Assembly (NCBI RefSeq): GCF_008123515.1
Contig: NZ_VSSR01000058.1
Span: 1 to 64,000, forward strand
From: Bradyrhizobium cytisi
Lineage (GTDB): Bacteria > Pseudomonadota > Alphaproteobacteria > Rhizobiales > Xanthobacteraceae
DNA: 64,000 bases
Reading direction: 5' to 3'
Both the position numbers and the translations under genes were made by a program. This document shows, piece by piece, positions 32,690 to 41,862 of the stretch. Under the pieces are notes generated by a model. The model searched no databases. It was not told the DNA's origin and saw only the letters and a program-made list of their open reading frames with translations. Position 1 is the stretch's first letter. Every line of letters starts with the position of its first letter.

Positions 32690-34492
32690 ATGACCAAACT
32701 TACCCGCTTCGCCGTCGCTCCGCTGCATGCGATGACCCGGCGCCTTGCCGACGTCGCTTCGGCGCGCCTCGCGCCCGATCTCGTCATCACGGGCGCGCGG
32801 GTGCTCTCGACCTATTCCGAGCGGATCCATCCCGGTCGGGAACTGTGGATCACCGGCGGCCGCATCGCTGCGGTGAAGCCGGCCGGCACGGCCAGGAAAG
32901 CTTGGAGCGACGTTGCGGTGTACGACGCGGCGGGCGGCATCATCGCGCCGGGGCTGGTAGATCCGCACATCCATATCGAATCCTCGATGGTGACGGCCTG
33001 CGCCTATGCCGAGGCCGCGCTGCTGAACGGCACCACCACGATCTTCTGCGACAGCCACGAGATCGGCAATGTCATGGATGTCGCCGGCGTTGAGGCGATG
33101 CTGGAAGACGCCCGCGAAGCGCCGCTCTCGATCTTCTTGACGGTGCCGTCGACCGTGCCGGCAACCTCGGCCGCACTGGAGACGGCCGGCGGCGACCTCA
33201 CGCCCGACAAGATCGCCGGCCTGTTCGACCGCTGGCCGGAGGCTGTCGCGCTCGGCGAGAAGATGGATTTCGTGCCTGTAACGATGGGCGACGAGCGCAG
33301 CCACGCCATCCTCGCGGCGGCCTTGAAACGCGGACGGCCGGTCTCTGGCCATGTCTATGGCCGCGAATTCGTCGCCGCTTATGCGGCAAGCGGCGTGACT
33401 GACACCCATGAGGCGATCGATCGCGACATCGCCGATGATCTGCTCGATGCCGGTGTTTGGGTTTTTCTTCGCGGCGGACCGCCGACCACGCCCTGGCATT
33501 CGCTGCCGCAGGCGATCCGTACCGTCACCGAGTTAGGGGCTTCGCACAAGCGGACCGCGGTGTGCACCGACGACCGCGACGCCGATGATCTCCTGCTGTT
33601 CGGTCTCGACTGGGTGGTGCGCGAAGCCGTCAAGGCGGGGATGTCGCCGGAGCAGGCCTGGTCGATGGGCTCGCTGCATGGCGCCACTCGCTTCGGCACG
33701 GACGGCGACATCGGTGGCCTCGGCGGTGGCCGCCGCGCCGATCTCGTGCTGATGGACGGCAATCTCAAGCCGCAATCGACCTGGTATGGCGGCGAGCTGG
33801 TCGTCGAAAACCGCAAGATCACGCCGCGGCTCGATCAGGCGCTGTCGCAGCGCTATCAATATCCGAAGGCGGCCTATGTCACCGTGAAGCTACCAGAGAA
33901 CCTGAAGCTGACGCCGGAATTGCCGGCGAAGGCCTGCACCGTCAACGCGATCAAGACTGCGCTGCCCGGCATCACGCTGATCCATGAAAAGGTCGCGATC
34001 GAGCCGGCCAATGACTGGCCGTCGCTGTTCGCGCGCTACAGCCTGTGCTTCGTCACCGTGGTCGAGCGTCATGGCAAATCGGCCGGCAACGTCGCATACG
34101 GCTTGCTGAAGGACTTTGGTTTGAAGCGCGGCGCGGTCGCCTCCAGCGTCGGCCACGACAGCCACAACATCATTGTCGCCGGCACCAACGAGGGGGACAT
34201 GCAGGTCGCGATCGCAGCCATCAAGGCGCAGCAGGGCGGCGTCTGCGTCGTCGCCGATGGCAAGGTGAGGGCGCTGGTGCCGCTGCCGATCGCTGGCCTG
34301 CTCTCTGACAAGCGCGTCACCGAAGTCGCTGAAGAAGTCAAAGTGCTGAAGACGGAATGGGCGGAGGCCGGCTGTACCATCCCCTACATGGGCTTCAATT
34401 TGATTCCGCTATCGGTCATTCCGGAAATTCGCATCACCGACAAGGGCCTCGTGCTCGTGCCGCAGATGGAGCTGGCGCCGCTGTTCGAGTGA
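32690..34492 (+). CDS. ade: Adenine deaminase
   Basis: A 600-residue amidohydrolase converting adenine to hypoxanthine and ammonia in the cytosol. The metal-binding DPHIHIESSM (Asp91, His93, His95) and the HEIGNVMDVAG, GHVYGREF and VCTDDRDADDL segments are typical. The C-terminal Ade-specific domain (SVGHDSHNIIVAGTNEGDM) is present. The length is close to E. coli Ade (588). GAGG precedes the ATG. Purine degradation can yield glyoxylate through ureides, which may explain its place just before the glyoxylate operon. Confidence 0.88.
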   Translation: MTKLTRFAVAPLHAMTRRLADVASARLAPDLVITGARVLSTYSERIHPGRELWITGGRIAAVKPAGTARKAWSDVAVYDAAGGIIAPGLVDPHIHIESSMVTACAYAEAALLNGTTTIFCDSHEIGNVMDVAGVEAMLEDAREAPLSIFLTVPSTVPATSAALETAGGDLTPDKIAGLFDRWPEAVALGEKMDFVPVTMGDERSHAILAAALKRGRPVSGHVYGREFVAAYAASGVTDTHEAIDRDIADDLLDAGVWVFLRGGPPTTPWHSLPQAIRTVTELGASHKRTAVCTDDRDADDLLLFGLDWVVREAVKAGMSPEQAWSMGSLHGATRFGTDGDIGGLGGGRRADLVLMDGNLKPQSTWYGGELVVENRKITPRLDQALSQRYQYPKAAYVTVKLPENLKLTPELPAKACTVNAIKTALPGITLIHEKVAIEPANDWPSLFARYSLCFVTVVERHGKSAGNVAYGLLKDFGLKRGAVASSVGHDSHNIIVAGTNEGDMQVAIAAIKAQQGGVCVVADGKVRALVPLPIAGLLSDKRVTEVAEEVKVLKTEWAEAGCTIPYMGFNLIPLSVIPEIRITDKGLVLVPQMELAPLFE

Positions 34493-34644
34493 AACGCTTC
34501 CACGGATATCTTGCCCTAACCAATTGAGACGACCGCGATTTTCCGCGGGCTGCCGCATCGTGGAAAATAAAATCTGCTGCGTTGAGATCGCATCTCGCGC
34601 ACCCGATGATCTCGCTCGCTGACTTAAACCAAGCGAGGTCCGAT

Positions 34645-36435
34645 ATGGCGAAGATGCGAGCTGTCGATGCAGCCGTGCGTATCCTGGAGAAGGAAGGCAT
34701 CTCGACCGCCTTCGGCGTTCCCGGGGCTGCGATCAATCCGCTTTATTCGGCGCTGAAGAAGCGCGGCTCGATCCGCCATATCCTCGCGCGCCATGTCGAG
34801 GGCGCTTCGCATATGGCCGAAGGCTACACCCGGGCCACGGCCGGCAATATCGGCGTTTGCATCGGCACTTCGGGGCCGGCCGGCACCGACATGATCACCG
34901 GGCTCTATTCGGCGATTGCCGATTCCATCCCGATCCTTTGCATCACCGGACAGGCGCCGCGCGCGCGACTCTACAAGGAGGATTTCCAGGCGGTCGACAT
35001 CGAATCGATCGCAAAGCCGGTGACCAAATGGGCGGTCACCGTGCGCGAGCCGGCGCTGGTGCCGCGCGTGTTCAGCCAGGCGTTTCATGTGATGCGCTCG
35101 GGCCGGCCCGGGCCTGTGCTGATCGACATGCCACTCGACGTGCAGCTCGCCGAAATCGAGTTCGACGACGAGACCTATGAGCCGCTGCCGGTCTACAAGC
35201 CGACCGCCTCGCGAAAGCAGGTCGAGAAGGCGCTGGAGATGCTCAATGCATCCGAACGTCCCCTGATCGTGGCGGGCGGCGGCATCATCAATGCCGATGC
35301 CTCGGATCTGCTAGTGGAATTCGCCGAAATCGCCAACGTGCCTGTAGTGCCGACGCTGATGGGATGGGGCGCGATCCCCGACGATCACGTCCTGATGGCC
35401 GGCATGGTTGGCCTCCAGACCAGCCACCGCTACGGCAACGCCACGCTGCTGGAATCCGATTTCGTGCTCGGTATCGGCAATCGCTGGGCCAACCGTCACA
35501 CCGGCTCGGTCGAGACCTACACCAAGGGCCGCACCTTCGTGCATGTCGACATCGAGCCGACCCAGATCGGGCGGGTGTTCAATCCCGATCTCGGTATCGT
35601 CTCGGACGCGAAGGCCGCGCTCGAGCTCTTCGTCACCGTCGCCAGGGAGTGGCGACGTTCCGGCAGGCTCCGCGAGCGCCAGGCGTGGCCCGCTTCCTGC
35701 CGCGATCGCAAGAAGACCATGCTGCGCAAGAGCCATTTCGACAACGTCCCGATCAAGCCGCAACGCGTCTATGAGGAGATGAACAAGGCGTTCGGCCGCG
35801 ACACCACCTATGTCACCGTGATCGGCCTGTCGCAGATCGCCGGCGCGCAGTTCCTCGGCGTCTACAAGCCGCGCAACTGGATCAATGCGGGGCAGGCGGG
35901 CCCGCTGGGCTGGACGCTTCCCGCCGCGCTCGGCGTGCGCGCGGCGTGCCCGGATCGAGACATCGTGGCGCTGTCCGGTGACTACGACTTTCAGTTCCTG
36001 ATCGAGGAGCTCGCGGTCGGGGCGCAGTTCAATCTGCCCTACATCCACGTCGTCGTGAACAATTCCTATCTCGGCCTGATCCGCCAGGCCCAGCGCGGAT
36101 TTGACATGGACTATCACGTCCAGCTCTCCTTCGAGAACATCAACGCGCCTGAGCTGGGCGGCTACGGTGTCGACCATGTTGCCGTTGCCGAAGGTCTTGG
36201 CTGCAAGGCGATCCGCGTCACCGATCCCAGGGACACGCAAGCGGCCTTCGCCACGGCGCGCGAATTGATGAAGAAGCACCGCGTGCCCGTGGTGGTCGAA
36301 TTCATCCTCGAGCGCGTCACCAATATCGCGATGGGGACCGAGATCGACAATATCGTCGAGTTCGAGGAGGTGCTGGACTTAGCCCTCGACGAGGTCGGGA
36401 CCACGCGCCCCGGCGTGCTTCAGCCGGCAGAATAG
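34645..36435 (+). CDS. gcl: Glyoxylate carboligase (tartronate-semialdehyde synthase)
   Basis: A 596-residue ThDP- and FAD-binding enzyme that joins two glyoxylates to tartronate semialdehyde with loss of CO2. The N-terminus (MAKMRAVDAAVRILEKEGI) is very close to E. coli Gcl. The hallmark Val51 replaces the usual catalytic Glu (HVEGASHMAEGY). The ThDP motif is LSGDYDFQFLIEEL to VNNSY. The ATG at 34645 is chosen by homology and GCGAGG; an upstream in-frame start would add 21 residues. Nine bases separate it from hyi, so the genes form an operon. Confidence 0.96.
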   Translation: MAKMRAVDAAVRILEKEGISTAFGVPGAAINPLYSALKKRGSIRHILARHVEGASHMAEGYTRATAGNIGVCIGTSGPAGTDMITGLYSAIADSIPILCITGQAPRARLYKEDFQAVDIESIAKPVTKWAVTVREPALVPRVFSQAFHVMRSGRPGPVLIDMPLDVQLAEIEFDDETYEPLPVYKPTASRKQVEKALEMLNASERPLIVAGGGIINADASDLLVEFAEIANVPVVPTLMGWGAIPDDHVLMAGMVGLQTSHRYGNATLLESDFVLGIGNRWANRHTGSVETYTKGRTFVHVDIEPTQIGRVFNPDLGIVSDAKAALELFVTVAREWRRSGRLRERQAWPASCRDRKKTMLRKSHFDNVPIKPQRVYEEMNKAFGRDTTYVTVIGLSQIAGAQFLGVYKPRNWINAGQAGPLGWTLPAALGVRAACPDRDIVALSGDYDFQFLIEELAVGAQFNLPYIHVVVNNSYLGLIRQAQRGFDMDYHVQLSFENINAPELGGYGVDHVAVAEGLGCKAIRVTDPRDTQAAFATARELMKKHRVPVVVEFILERVTNIAMGTEIDNIVEFEEVLDLALDEVGTTRPGVLQPAE

Positions 36436-36444
36436 GGGAGCATC

Positions 36445-37230
36445 ATGCCGAAATTCGCCGCCAACCTCACCATGCTCTTCAACGAGATGCCGTTTATCGA
36501 CCGCTTCGCCGCGGCCAAGGCGGCGGGCTTTGCCGGCGTGGAATATCTCTTCCCCTATGATTTCGACAAGGCGCTCCTGCGCGAGCAGCTCGAGGCCCAC
36601 GGGCTGACGCAAGTGCTGCACAATCTGCCCGCTGGCAACTGGGCCGCCGGCGAGCGCGGCATCGCAATTTTGCCTGAGCGCACCGCCGAATTCCGCGACG
36701 GCGTGTTCCGCGCCATCGACTATGCCAAGGCGCTCGATTGCGACCAGCTCAACTGCCTCGTCGGGATTGCGCCCGTCGATGCCGATCCGCACGAGCTGCA
36801 AGAGACGCTGGTCGGAAATTTGCGCTTCGCGGCGTCGACGCTGGCGCGCGAGAACATCAAGCTGCTGGTCGAGCCGATCAACACGCTCGACATTCCCGGC
36901 TTCTTTCTCAACGGCACCGAGCAGGCGGTACAGCTGATCGCCGAGGTGCGGTCGAACAATCTGTTCATCCAGTACGACATCTATCACATGCAGATCATGG
37001 AGGGCGATCTCGCCCGCACCATGCAGGAATATCTGCCGCAGATCGCCCACATCCAGCTCGCCGACAATCCCGGCCGGCATGAACCGGGTACCGGCGAGAT
37101 CAACTATCCTTTCCTGTTCCGCCATCTCGACGCGATCGGCTATCGCGGCTGGATCGGCTGCGAATACAAGCCGCGCACCACGACGCTGGAAGGCCTCTCG
37201 TGGCACGCCGCGCGGACATTCGAGACCTGA
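36445..37230 (+). CDS. hyi: Hydroxypyruvate isomerase
   Basis: A 261-residue TIM-barrel isomerase interconverting hydroxypyruvate and tartronate semialdehyde. Diagnostic stretches shared with E. coli Hyi are HNLPAGNWAAGERGIA, the metal/catalytic glutamates in LVEPINTLDIPGF and GCEYKPRTTT, and QYDIYHMQIMEGDL. It starts 9 bp after gcl and ends 12 bp before glxR. Confidence 0.95.
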   Translation: MPKFAANLTMLFNEMPFIDRFAAAKAAGFAGVEYLFPYDFDKALLREQLEAHGLTQVLHNLPAGNWAAGERGIAILPERTAEFRDGVFRAIDYAKALDCDQLNCLVGIAPVDADPHELQETLVGNLRFAASTLARENIKLLVEPINTLDIPGFFLNGTEQAVQLIAEVRSNNLFIQYDIYHMQIMEGDLARTMQEYLPQIAHIQLADNPGRHEPGTGEINYPFLFRHLDAIGYRGWIGCEYKPRTTTLEGLSWHAARTFET

Positions 37231-37242
37231 GGAAACGCAGAC

Positions 37243-38130
37243 ATGATTGACATCGGCTTCATCGGACTTGGCACCATGGGACGGCCGATGGCCGGCCACC
37301 TTCTGGCTGCGGGCCATCGCGTTCTCCTGCATGACGTCGTGCCGGTCGCGCCGGAGCTGATCGCGGCAGGCGGCGTCGCCTGCAAATCGGCCAAGGAAGT
37401 GGCGGAGGAGGCGGATGCCGTCATCATCATGGTGCCGGATACGCCGCATGTAGAGGCCGTGCTGTTCGGCAAGGACGGCGTGGCGGGCGGCATCTCCAAG
37501 GGCAAGATCGTGGTCGATATGAGCTCGATCTCGCCGCTGGCAACCAAGGAATTCGCAAAGAAGATCGAGGCGCTTGGCGCGGATTATCTCGACGCGCCGG
37601 TATCAGGTGGGGAGGTCGGCGCCAAGGCTGCTAGCCTCACCATCATGGTCGGCGGTCCCGAGCGCGCCTTCACTACCATGAAGCCGGTCTTCGACGAGAT
37701 GGGCAAGAACGTCACGCATGTCGGGGCCAATGGTGACGGCCAGACGACGAAGGTCGCCAACCAGATCATCGTCGCGCTGACGATCGAGGCGGTGAGCGAA
37801 GCGCTGCTGTTCGCCTCCAAGGCCGGTGCCGATCCCGCGCTGGTGCGCAAGGCGCTGATGGGCGGGTTTGCCTCGTCGCGGATTCTCGAGGTGCATGGCG
37901 AACGCATGGTGAAGCGCAATTTCGATCCGGGCTTCCGTATCGAGCTGCACCAGAAGGATCTCAATCTTGCGCTCGAAGGCGCGCGCGCTCTGGGTCTTTC
38001 ACTGCCGAGCACGGCGGTGGCGCAGCAATTGTTCTCGTCCTGCACCGCGCATGGCGGCAAGGGTTGGGATCATTCGGCGATGTTGCGGGCGCTGGAACTG
38101 ATGGCCGGGCACGAGATCGCCGCGGCGTAA
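37243..38130 (+). CDS. glxR: Tartronate semialdehyde reductase (2-hydroxy-3-oxopropionate reductase)
   Basis: A 295-residue beta-hydroxyacid dehydrogenase reducing tartronate semialdehyde to D-glycerate with NAD(P)H. The GxGxxG motif is GLGTMG at 8-13, the substrate loop DAPVSGGEVGAK is near 119, and the catalytic Lys is in GDGQTTKVANQIIVA near 171. Identity to E. coli GlxR is high by eye. Last gene of gcl-hyi-glxR, which returns glyoxylate carbon to glycerate. Confidence 0.95.
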   Translation: MIDIGFIGLGTMGRPMAGHLLAAGHRVLLHDVVPVAPELIAAGGVACKSAKEVAEEADAVIIMVPDTPHVEAVLFGKDGVAGGISKGKIVVDMSSISPLATKEFAKKIEALGADYLDAPVSGGEVGAKAASLTIMVGGPERAFTTMKPVFDEMGKNVTHVGANGDGQTTKVANQIIVALTIEAVSEALLFASKAGADPALVRKALMGGFASSRILEVHGERMVKRNFDPGFRIELHQKDLNLALEGARALGLSLPSTAVAQQLFSSCTAHGGKGWDHSAMLRALELMAGHEIAAA

Positions 38131-38244
38131 GTGTTACGCAGTGACACTCTCCAGATTTGGCGCGTCTTTCGCCGCGGGGGAACCGGAACAATTGTCCCGG
38201 CCCGGCGGTTGAAGGCGCATCAACAAGCACTGGAGGGTGTGGAC

Positions 38245-38628
38245 ATGAAAACCCGTCTTGCGATTTCGTTGGTTGCCGCGTCGCTGCTGGCGTCGAGTGC
38301 AGCCTTCGCCCAGTCGACAACCGAAGAGGGCGCCAGGAATGGCGCACGTGCGGGCGGAGACGTCGGCGGCCCGGTCGGCGCGATGGTCGGCGGCACCGTC
38401 GGTGCGGCCGTTGGCGCTGGACTGGAAATTCCGAATGCGATCCTCGGCGGACTCCCGCGCGATGATTCCGTCGTGGTTCACGAGCGCGTCGTGGTCGGCG
38501 AGCCGCTGCCCCCGACCGTGGTGCTGCGCCCCGTGCCGAACTACACCGAGTACCGCTATGCGGTCGTGAACGATCGCCGCGTGATCGTCGAGCCGCGCAC
38601 GCGCCGCGTCGTCAAGATCATCGATTGA
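38245..38628 (+). CDS. DUF1236-type secreted protein
   Basis: 127 residues. The start is fixed by GGAGGG and the signal peptide (MKTRLAISLVAASLL, cleavage likely at AFA-QST). A glycine-rich segment (GGDVGGPVGAMVGGTVGAAVG) follows, then a C-terminal domain ending YRYAVVNDRRVIVEPRTRRV typical of DUF1236 proteins, which are abundant in Bradyrhizobium. Function unknown. A strong hairpin follows. Confidence 0.85.
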   Translation: MKTRLAISLVAASLLASSAAFAQSTTEEGARNGARAGGDVGGPVGAMVGGTVGAAVGAGLEIPNAILGGLPRDDSVVVHERVVVGEPLPPTVVLRPVPNYTEYRYAVVNDRRVIVEPRTRRVVKIID

Positions 38629-38649
38629 TCGACGCGTAAGAGTTGGAAC

Positions 38650-38686
38650 ATAGCGCCCCGCGGAGCGACGATCCGCGGGGCGCTAT
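38650..38686. terminator. Perfect 15-bp hairpin between convergent genes
   Basis: ATAGCGCCCCGCGGA pairs with TCCGCGGGGCGCTAT around a 7-base loop. It sits between the convergent DUF1236 and decarboxylase-beta-like genes and may terminate both. Confidence 0.75.
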
Positions 38687-38702
38687 CGTCAGTGACGAAA
38701 CC

Positions 38703-39311
38703 CTAAAGCGGGTCGCGCACGCCGAGGCCGTGCATGAAGCGCTCTCGGATCTGCACGGGATCCCTGCGGGTGGTGCCGACACCGGGCTTGTCGTCGATGC
38801 GCAGCGCGATCAGGCTCGGCTCGTCAGCCGACATGGCCTCGTCGACGAGGCGTTCGAAATCCTCCTCGTCCGCGGCCCAGGCGCTGTTGGTGAGCCCCGA
38901 GCCTAGGGCGATGGCGACGAGATCGGCGACACCGGCGGCCGGCGTCGGCTGCGCGCCGGTGATCTGGTAGATGCCGTTATCCATCACGATCATGATCAGG
39001 TTCTTCGGCTTCAAGGCCGCGATGGTCGAGAGCGCGCCGAGCTGCATCAGCAGCGAGCCGTCACCTTCGAGCGCGAAGACGCGGCGGTCGGGCTGCGCCA
39101 GCGCCACGCCGAGCGCGATCGGGAAGGCGAGACCCATGCTGCCGAGCATGTAGAAATTCTGTGGGCGGTGGCCGGCGGCCCAGAGGTCGAAATTGGTGTT
39201 CCCGATGCCGCCGATTACCGCTTCCTCGTGCTTGAGCTTTGCGATCAGGCGCGAGGTCAGATCGAACCGGTTCATCACCTTGGTATTGCGCGTGTTCGTT
39301 TTTGAACTCAT
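38703..39311 (-). CDS. ThDP enzyme subunit, ComE-like (sulfopyruvate/phosphonopyruvate decarboxylase beta)
   Basis: A 202-residue protein that is only the C-terminal ThDP/Mg-binding half of a decarboxylase. The cofactor motif runs from LEGDGSLLMQLGALST to MVMDNGIYQITG. The preceding SMGLAFPIALGVALAQ segment is also typical. It pairs with the N-terminal-half protein encoded 10 bp upstream, as in ComDE sulfopyruvate decarboxylase and split phosphonopyruvate decarboxylases. The product would be an aldehyde plus CO2 from a 3-substituted pyruvate. The true substrate is not shown by sequence. Confidence 0.8.
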   Translation of the reverse strand: MSSKTNTRNTKVMNRFDLTSRLIAKLKHEEAVIGGIGNTNFDLWAAGHRPQNFYMLGSMGLAFPIALGVALAQPDRRVFALEGDGSLLMQLGALSTIAALKPKNLIMIVMDNGIYQITGAQPTPAAGVADLVAIALGSGLTNSAWAADEEDFERLVDEAMSADEPSLIALRIDDKPGVGTTRRDPVQIRERFMHGLGVRDPL

Positions 39312-39321
39312 TTGGCGGCAC

Positions 39322-39879
39322 TCACTTGTCGAAGACCTTGCCGCCGGTGAGCAGCGGGTTGAGGATCAGCGCTACCGGCGCCTGCGTCGTGACGGCCTGC
39401 TTGATCGAGCGGTCGGCGATGAATTCGAGCTCGTCGAGCCGGGTGATGGTGTGGTGCTCGAGCGCCAGCGAATCCAGCACCGGGCGCATGGTGCGGCAGA
39501 CCAGCGACTGGCCGTAATTGAACTCGCCGAGCGTGCCGCGCTCGGAGACGAACATGATCAGCGGGATCTGGTAGGGCACCGCGAGCGAGGCGAGCGTGTT
39601 GGCGAGCGTGGCAAAGCCCGAGGTCTGCATCAGCACCGCGCCGCGCCGCCCGCCCATCCAGGCGCCCGAGACGATGCCGACGGCCTCTTCCTCGCGGGCG
39701 GTCGCAAAGGTCGTGAAGAATGGATCGGCGTGGAGGTTCTTGATCAGCGGGGTCAGCACGCGGTCGGGCACGTAGGGGATGAGGCTGATCTCGTTCCGCT
39801 TCAGGGTTTGCAGGACTATCCCGTGCCAGCTCTTGTCGCTGGACGCCTGCGTCGAAGTCTGCTGCTCCGCAATCGCCAT
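39322..39879 (-). CDS. ThDP enzyme subunit, ComD-like (sulfopyruvate/phosphonopyruvate decarboxylase alpha)
   Basis: A 185-residue N-terminal (PYR) half of a ThDP decarboxylase. The cofactor-activating Glu lies in ATAREEEAVGIVSGAWMGG. LMQTSGFATLANTLASL and the IPLIMFVSERGTLGEFNYGQ segment match the sulfopyruvate/phosphonopyruvate decarboxylase family. The ATG at 39879 follows AGGGAG. First gene of the pair and divergent from a D-2-hydroxyacid dehydrogenase gene 242 bp away, which could feed it a 3-substituted pyruvate. Confidence 0.82.
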   Translation of the reverse strand: MAIAEQQTSTQASSDKSWHGIVLQTLKRNEISLIPYVPDRVLTPLIKNLHADPFFTTFATAREEEAVGIVSGAWMGGRRGAVLMQTSGFATLANTLASLAVPYQIPLIMFVSERGTLGEFNYGQSLVCRTMRPVLDSLALEHHTITRLDELEFIADRSIKQAVTTQAPVALILNPLLTGGKVFDK

Positions 39880-40121
39880 TGCGTTCTCCCTTGAGCCGCG
39901 CATGTTTCTTGGTCTTGGCCAATGTCGCGGCGTTCTACCGAACTTGACGGAGCGGGCGGGATTGTCAACATGCCCGGGCCGGCACCGTGATCTGCGCCAG
40001 ACGGCCTGCCAACGCCGGCACCGCCATGTCATAAGCGGGATAAGAAAGCGGGAGGACGCATGGACGGGGCGCGTATTGCGCTGACCTTGCGGGTCTCCAC
40101 GAGAGAGCCGGAAGGGTCCTA

Positions 40122-41171
40122 ATGTCGGTCAACAGCAAGCGCGTCTTCTACGTCAAATATCTTGCCAACCCGATCTACATCGACATCCTGAAGGCGCGGC
40201 CCGACGTCCGGCTCGACCGCATCGAGAACGAGAGCCCCGCGGACTTTTACGCTCCGATCCTGAGCGCGGCCCATGTTTACCAGATCGGCGCCGCCCGCGA
40301 CGAGCTGGCGCCGCACTTCCATGTCGATGCCACCTTCCTCAAGCGCACGCCGAACCTGCTGCTGGTCTCCAGCAATGGCGCGGGCTTTGATCCCGTCGAC
40401 GTCGAGGCCTGCACGAATGCAGGCGTGCTGGTCGTCAACCAGTCCGGCGGCAACGCGCATTCGGTGGCCGAGCACGCGCTGGCGATGATGCTGACCTTGT
40501 CCAAGCGCATCATTCAGTCCGATCGTCGCTTGCGCCGTGAGCCCAATGTCAACCGCAACGAGCTCGTCGGCAATGAGGTCGAGCACAAGACCGTCGGCAT
40601 CATTGGCCTCGGCAATGTCGGCCGCCGCATCGCCGCGTTGTGCAAGGGCCTGCTCGGCATGAAGGTGCTGGCTTACGACCCGTACCTTTCGCCCGAAGTG
40701 ATGGCCGAGCGGGGCGGCGAGAAGGTCGAGCTCGACGAGTTGCTGCGCCGCGCCGATTTCGTCTCGATCTCCTGTCCGCTCAACAAGGGCAGCCGCAACA
40801 TGATCAGCGTACGCGAGTTCGGCCTGATGCAGCCGCACGCCTATTTCATCACCACCGCGCGCGGCTTCATCCATGACGAGGACGCCTTGCTTGGGGCGTT
40901 GCGCGACAAGCGTATCGCTGGTGCCGGCCTCGACGTCTGGTCCAAGGAGCCGCCGCCGCCGGAGCATCCGCTGCTGCAGTTCGACAATGTGCTGGCGAGC
41001 CCGCATACGGCCGGCGTCACGATCGAGGCGCGCCAGAACATGGGCCGTATCGCGGCCGAGCAGGTGCTGGAGACGCTCGATGGCAAGCGGCCGCCGCGCA
41101 TCATCAATCCCGATGTCTGGCCCGTTTATGCCGCGCGCTTCAAGCAGGCCTTTGGCGTTGCGCCTGGGTAG
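40122..41171 (+). CDS. D-2-hydroxyacid dehydrogenase family protein
   Basis: A 349-residue NAD(P)-dependent dehydrogenase of the D-isomer-specific 2-hydroxyacid family. The Rossmann motif GLGNVGRRIA is near 167. Catalytic residues are visible as Arg in TTARGFIHDEDAL, Glu in WSKEPPPPEHP and His in ASPHTAGV. Phosphoglycerate dehydrogenase-like, but without an ACT domain. (S)-Sulfolactate dehydrogenase SlcC belongs to this same family, and its divergent neighbours look like sulfopyruvate decarboxylase, so a sulfolactate role is possible; it is not proven. Confidence 0.85.
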   Translation: MSVNSKRVFYVKYLANPIYIDILKARPDVRLDRIENESPADFYAPILSAAHVYQIGAARDELAPHFHVDATFLKRTPNLLLVSSNGAGFDPVDVEACTNAGVLVVNQSGGNAHSVAEHALAMMLTLSKRIIQSDRRLRREPNVNRNELVGNEVEHKTVGIIGLGNVGRRIAALCKGLLGMKVLAYDPYLSPEVMAERGGEKVELDELLRRADFVSISCPLNKGSRNMISVREFGLMQPHAYFITTARGFIHDEDALLGALRDKRIAGAGLDVWSKEPPPPEHPLLQFDNVLASPHTAGVTIEARQNMGRIAAEQVLETLDGKRPPRIINPDVWPVYAARFKQAFGVAPG

Positions 41172-41289
41172 CGCGCGCGAGGGGCTGTTGCGCGCGCCGA
41201 TCATTGGTTACTACGGTAAAAATACAATGCGGCGCATCTTATCGTTGGCGTGAATGAACGCGTATGACTTGTCCTGTAGATCAGGTTCC

Positions 41290-41733
41290 ATGAGCATACT
41301 TTCGATTGCGACATCCGGACTTTCTGCGGCGAGCTTGCGTGTGAGCGTGGCCGCGAGCAACATCGCCAATGTCCGCACCACCGGCCCGCTACCTGCGTCG
41401 GGCCGATCGAGCACCTCGGCCGGCAGTTCGAGCACGAGCTCGACTTATCCCGCGGCTTATGTGCCGTTGCGGGTCGATCAGGTCGACCAATCGAGCGGCT
41501 CGGCGCCCGGCGGTACGATCGCGACGGTGTCGATAGTGTCGCCGAGTTATGCCGCACAATCCGACCCGAGCGCTGCCTTCGCCGACCAAGGCGGCCTGGT
41601 CGCCGCGCCGAATGTCGATCTCGCCAATGAGCTCGTTCAAATGGCGGCTGCAAAGTACAGCTTCATCGCCAATGCGAAGGTCATTCAAGCCTACTCCGAA
41701 ACGACGGAGTCACTCCTCGATATCAAGACTTGA
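41290..41733 (+). CDS. Orphan flagellar rod protein, FlgC-like
   Basis: 147 residues. The N-terminal SILSIATSGLSAASLRVSVAASNIAN and C-terminal VDLANELVQMAAAKYSFIANAKVIQAYSETTESLLDI are the paired coiled-coil ends of flagellar rod/hook proteins and include the ASNIAN signature. The middle is a low-complexity Ser/Thr/Gly region (about 37-70) unlike standard FlgC. No other flagellar gene is in the window, so its role in a flagellum is uncertain. Confidence 0.75.
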   Translation: MSILSIATSGLSAASLRVSVAASNIANVRTTGPLPASGRSSTSAGSSSTSSTYPAAYVPLRVDQVDQSSGSAPGGTIATVSIVSPSYAAQSDPSAAFADQGGLVAAPNVDLANELVQMAAAKYSFIANAKVIQAYSETTESLLDIKT

Positions 41734-41862
41734 TGGCTGACCGATCGTACCGACGCCTGAATTGGCGGCTGGAACCAGCGCCGGCTTGATCTCCGTCAAA
41801 ATCTGTCTCCCCGCAACCCGATAAATGGGATTAGATTGCCGCCGGGGCAGCAGGGAGGTCCC

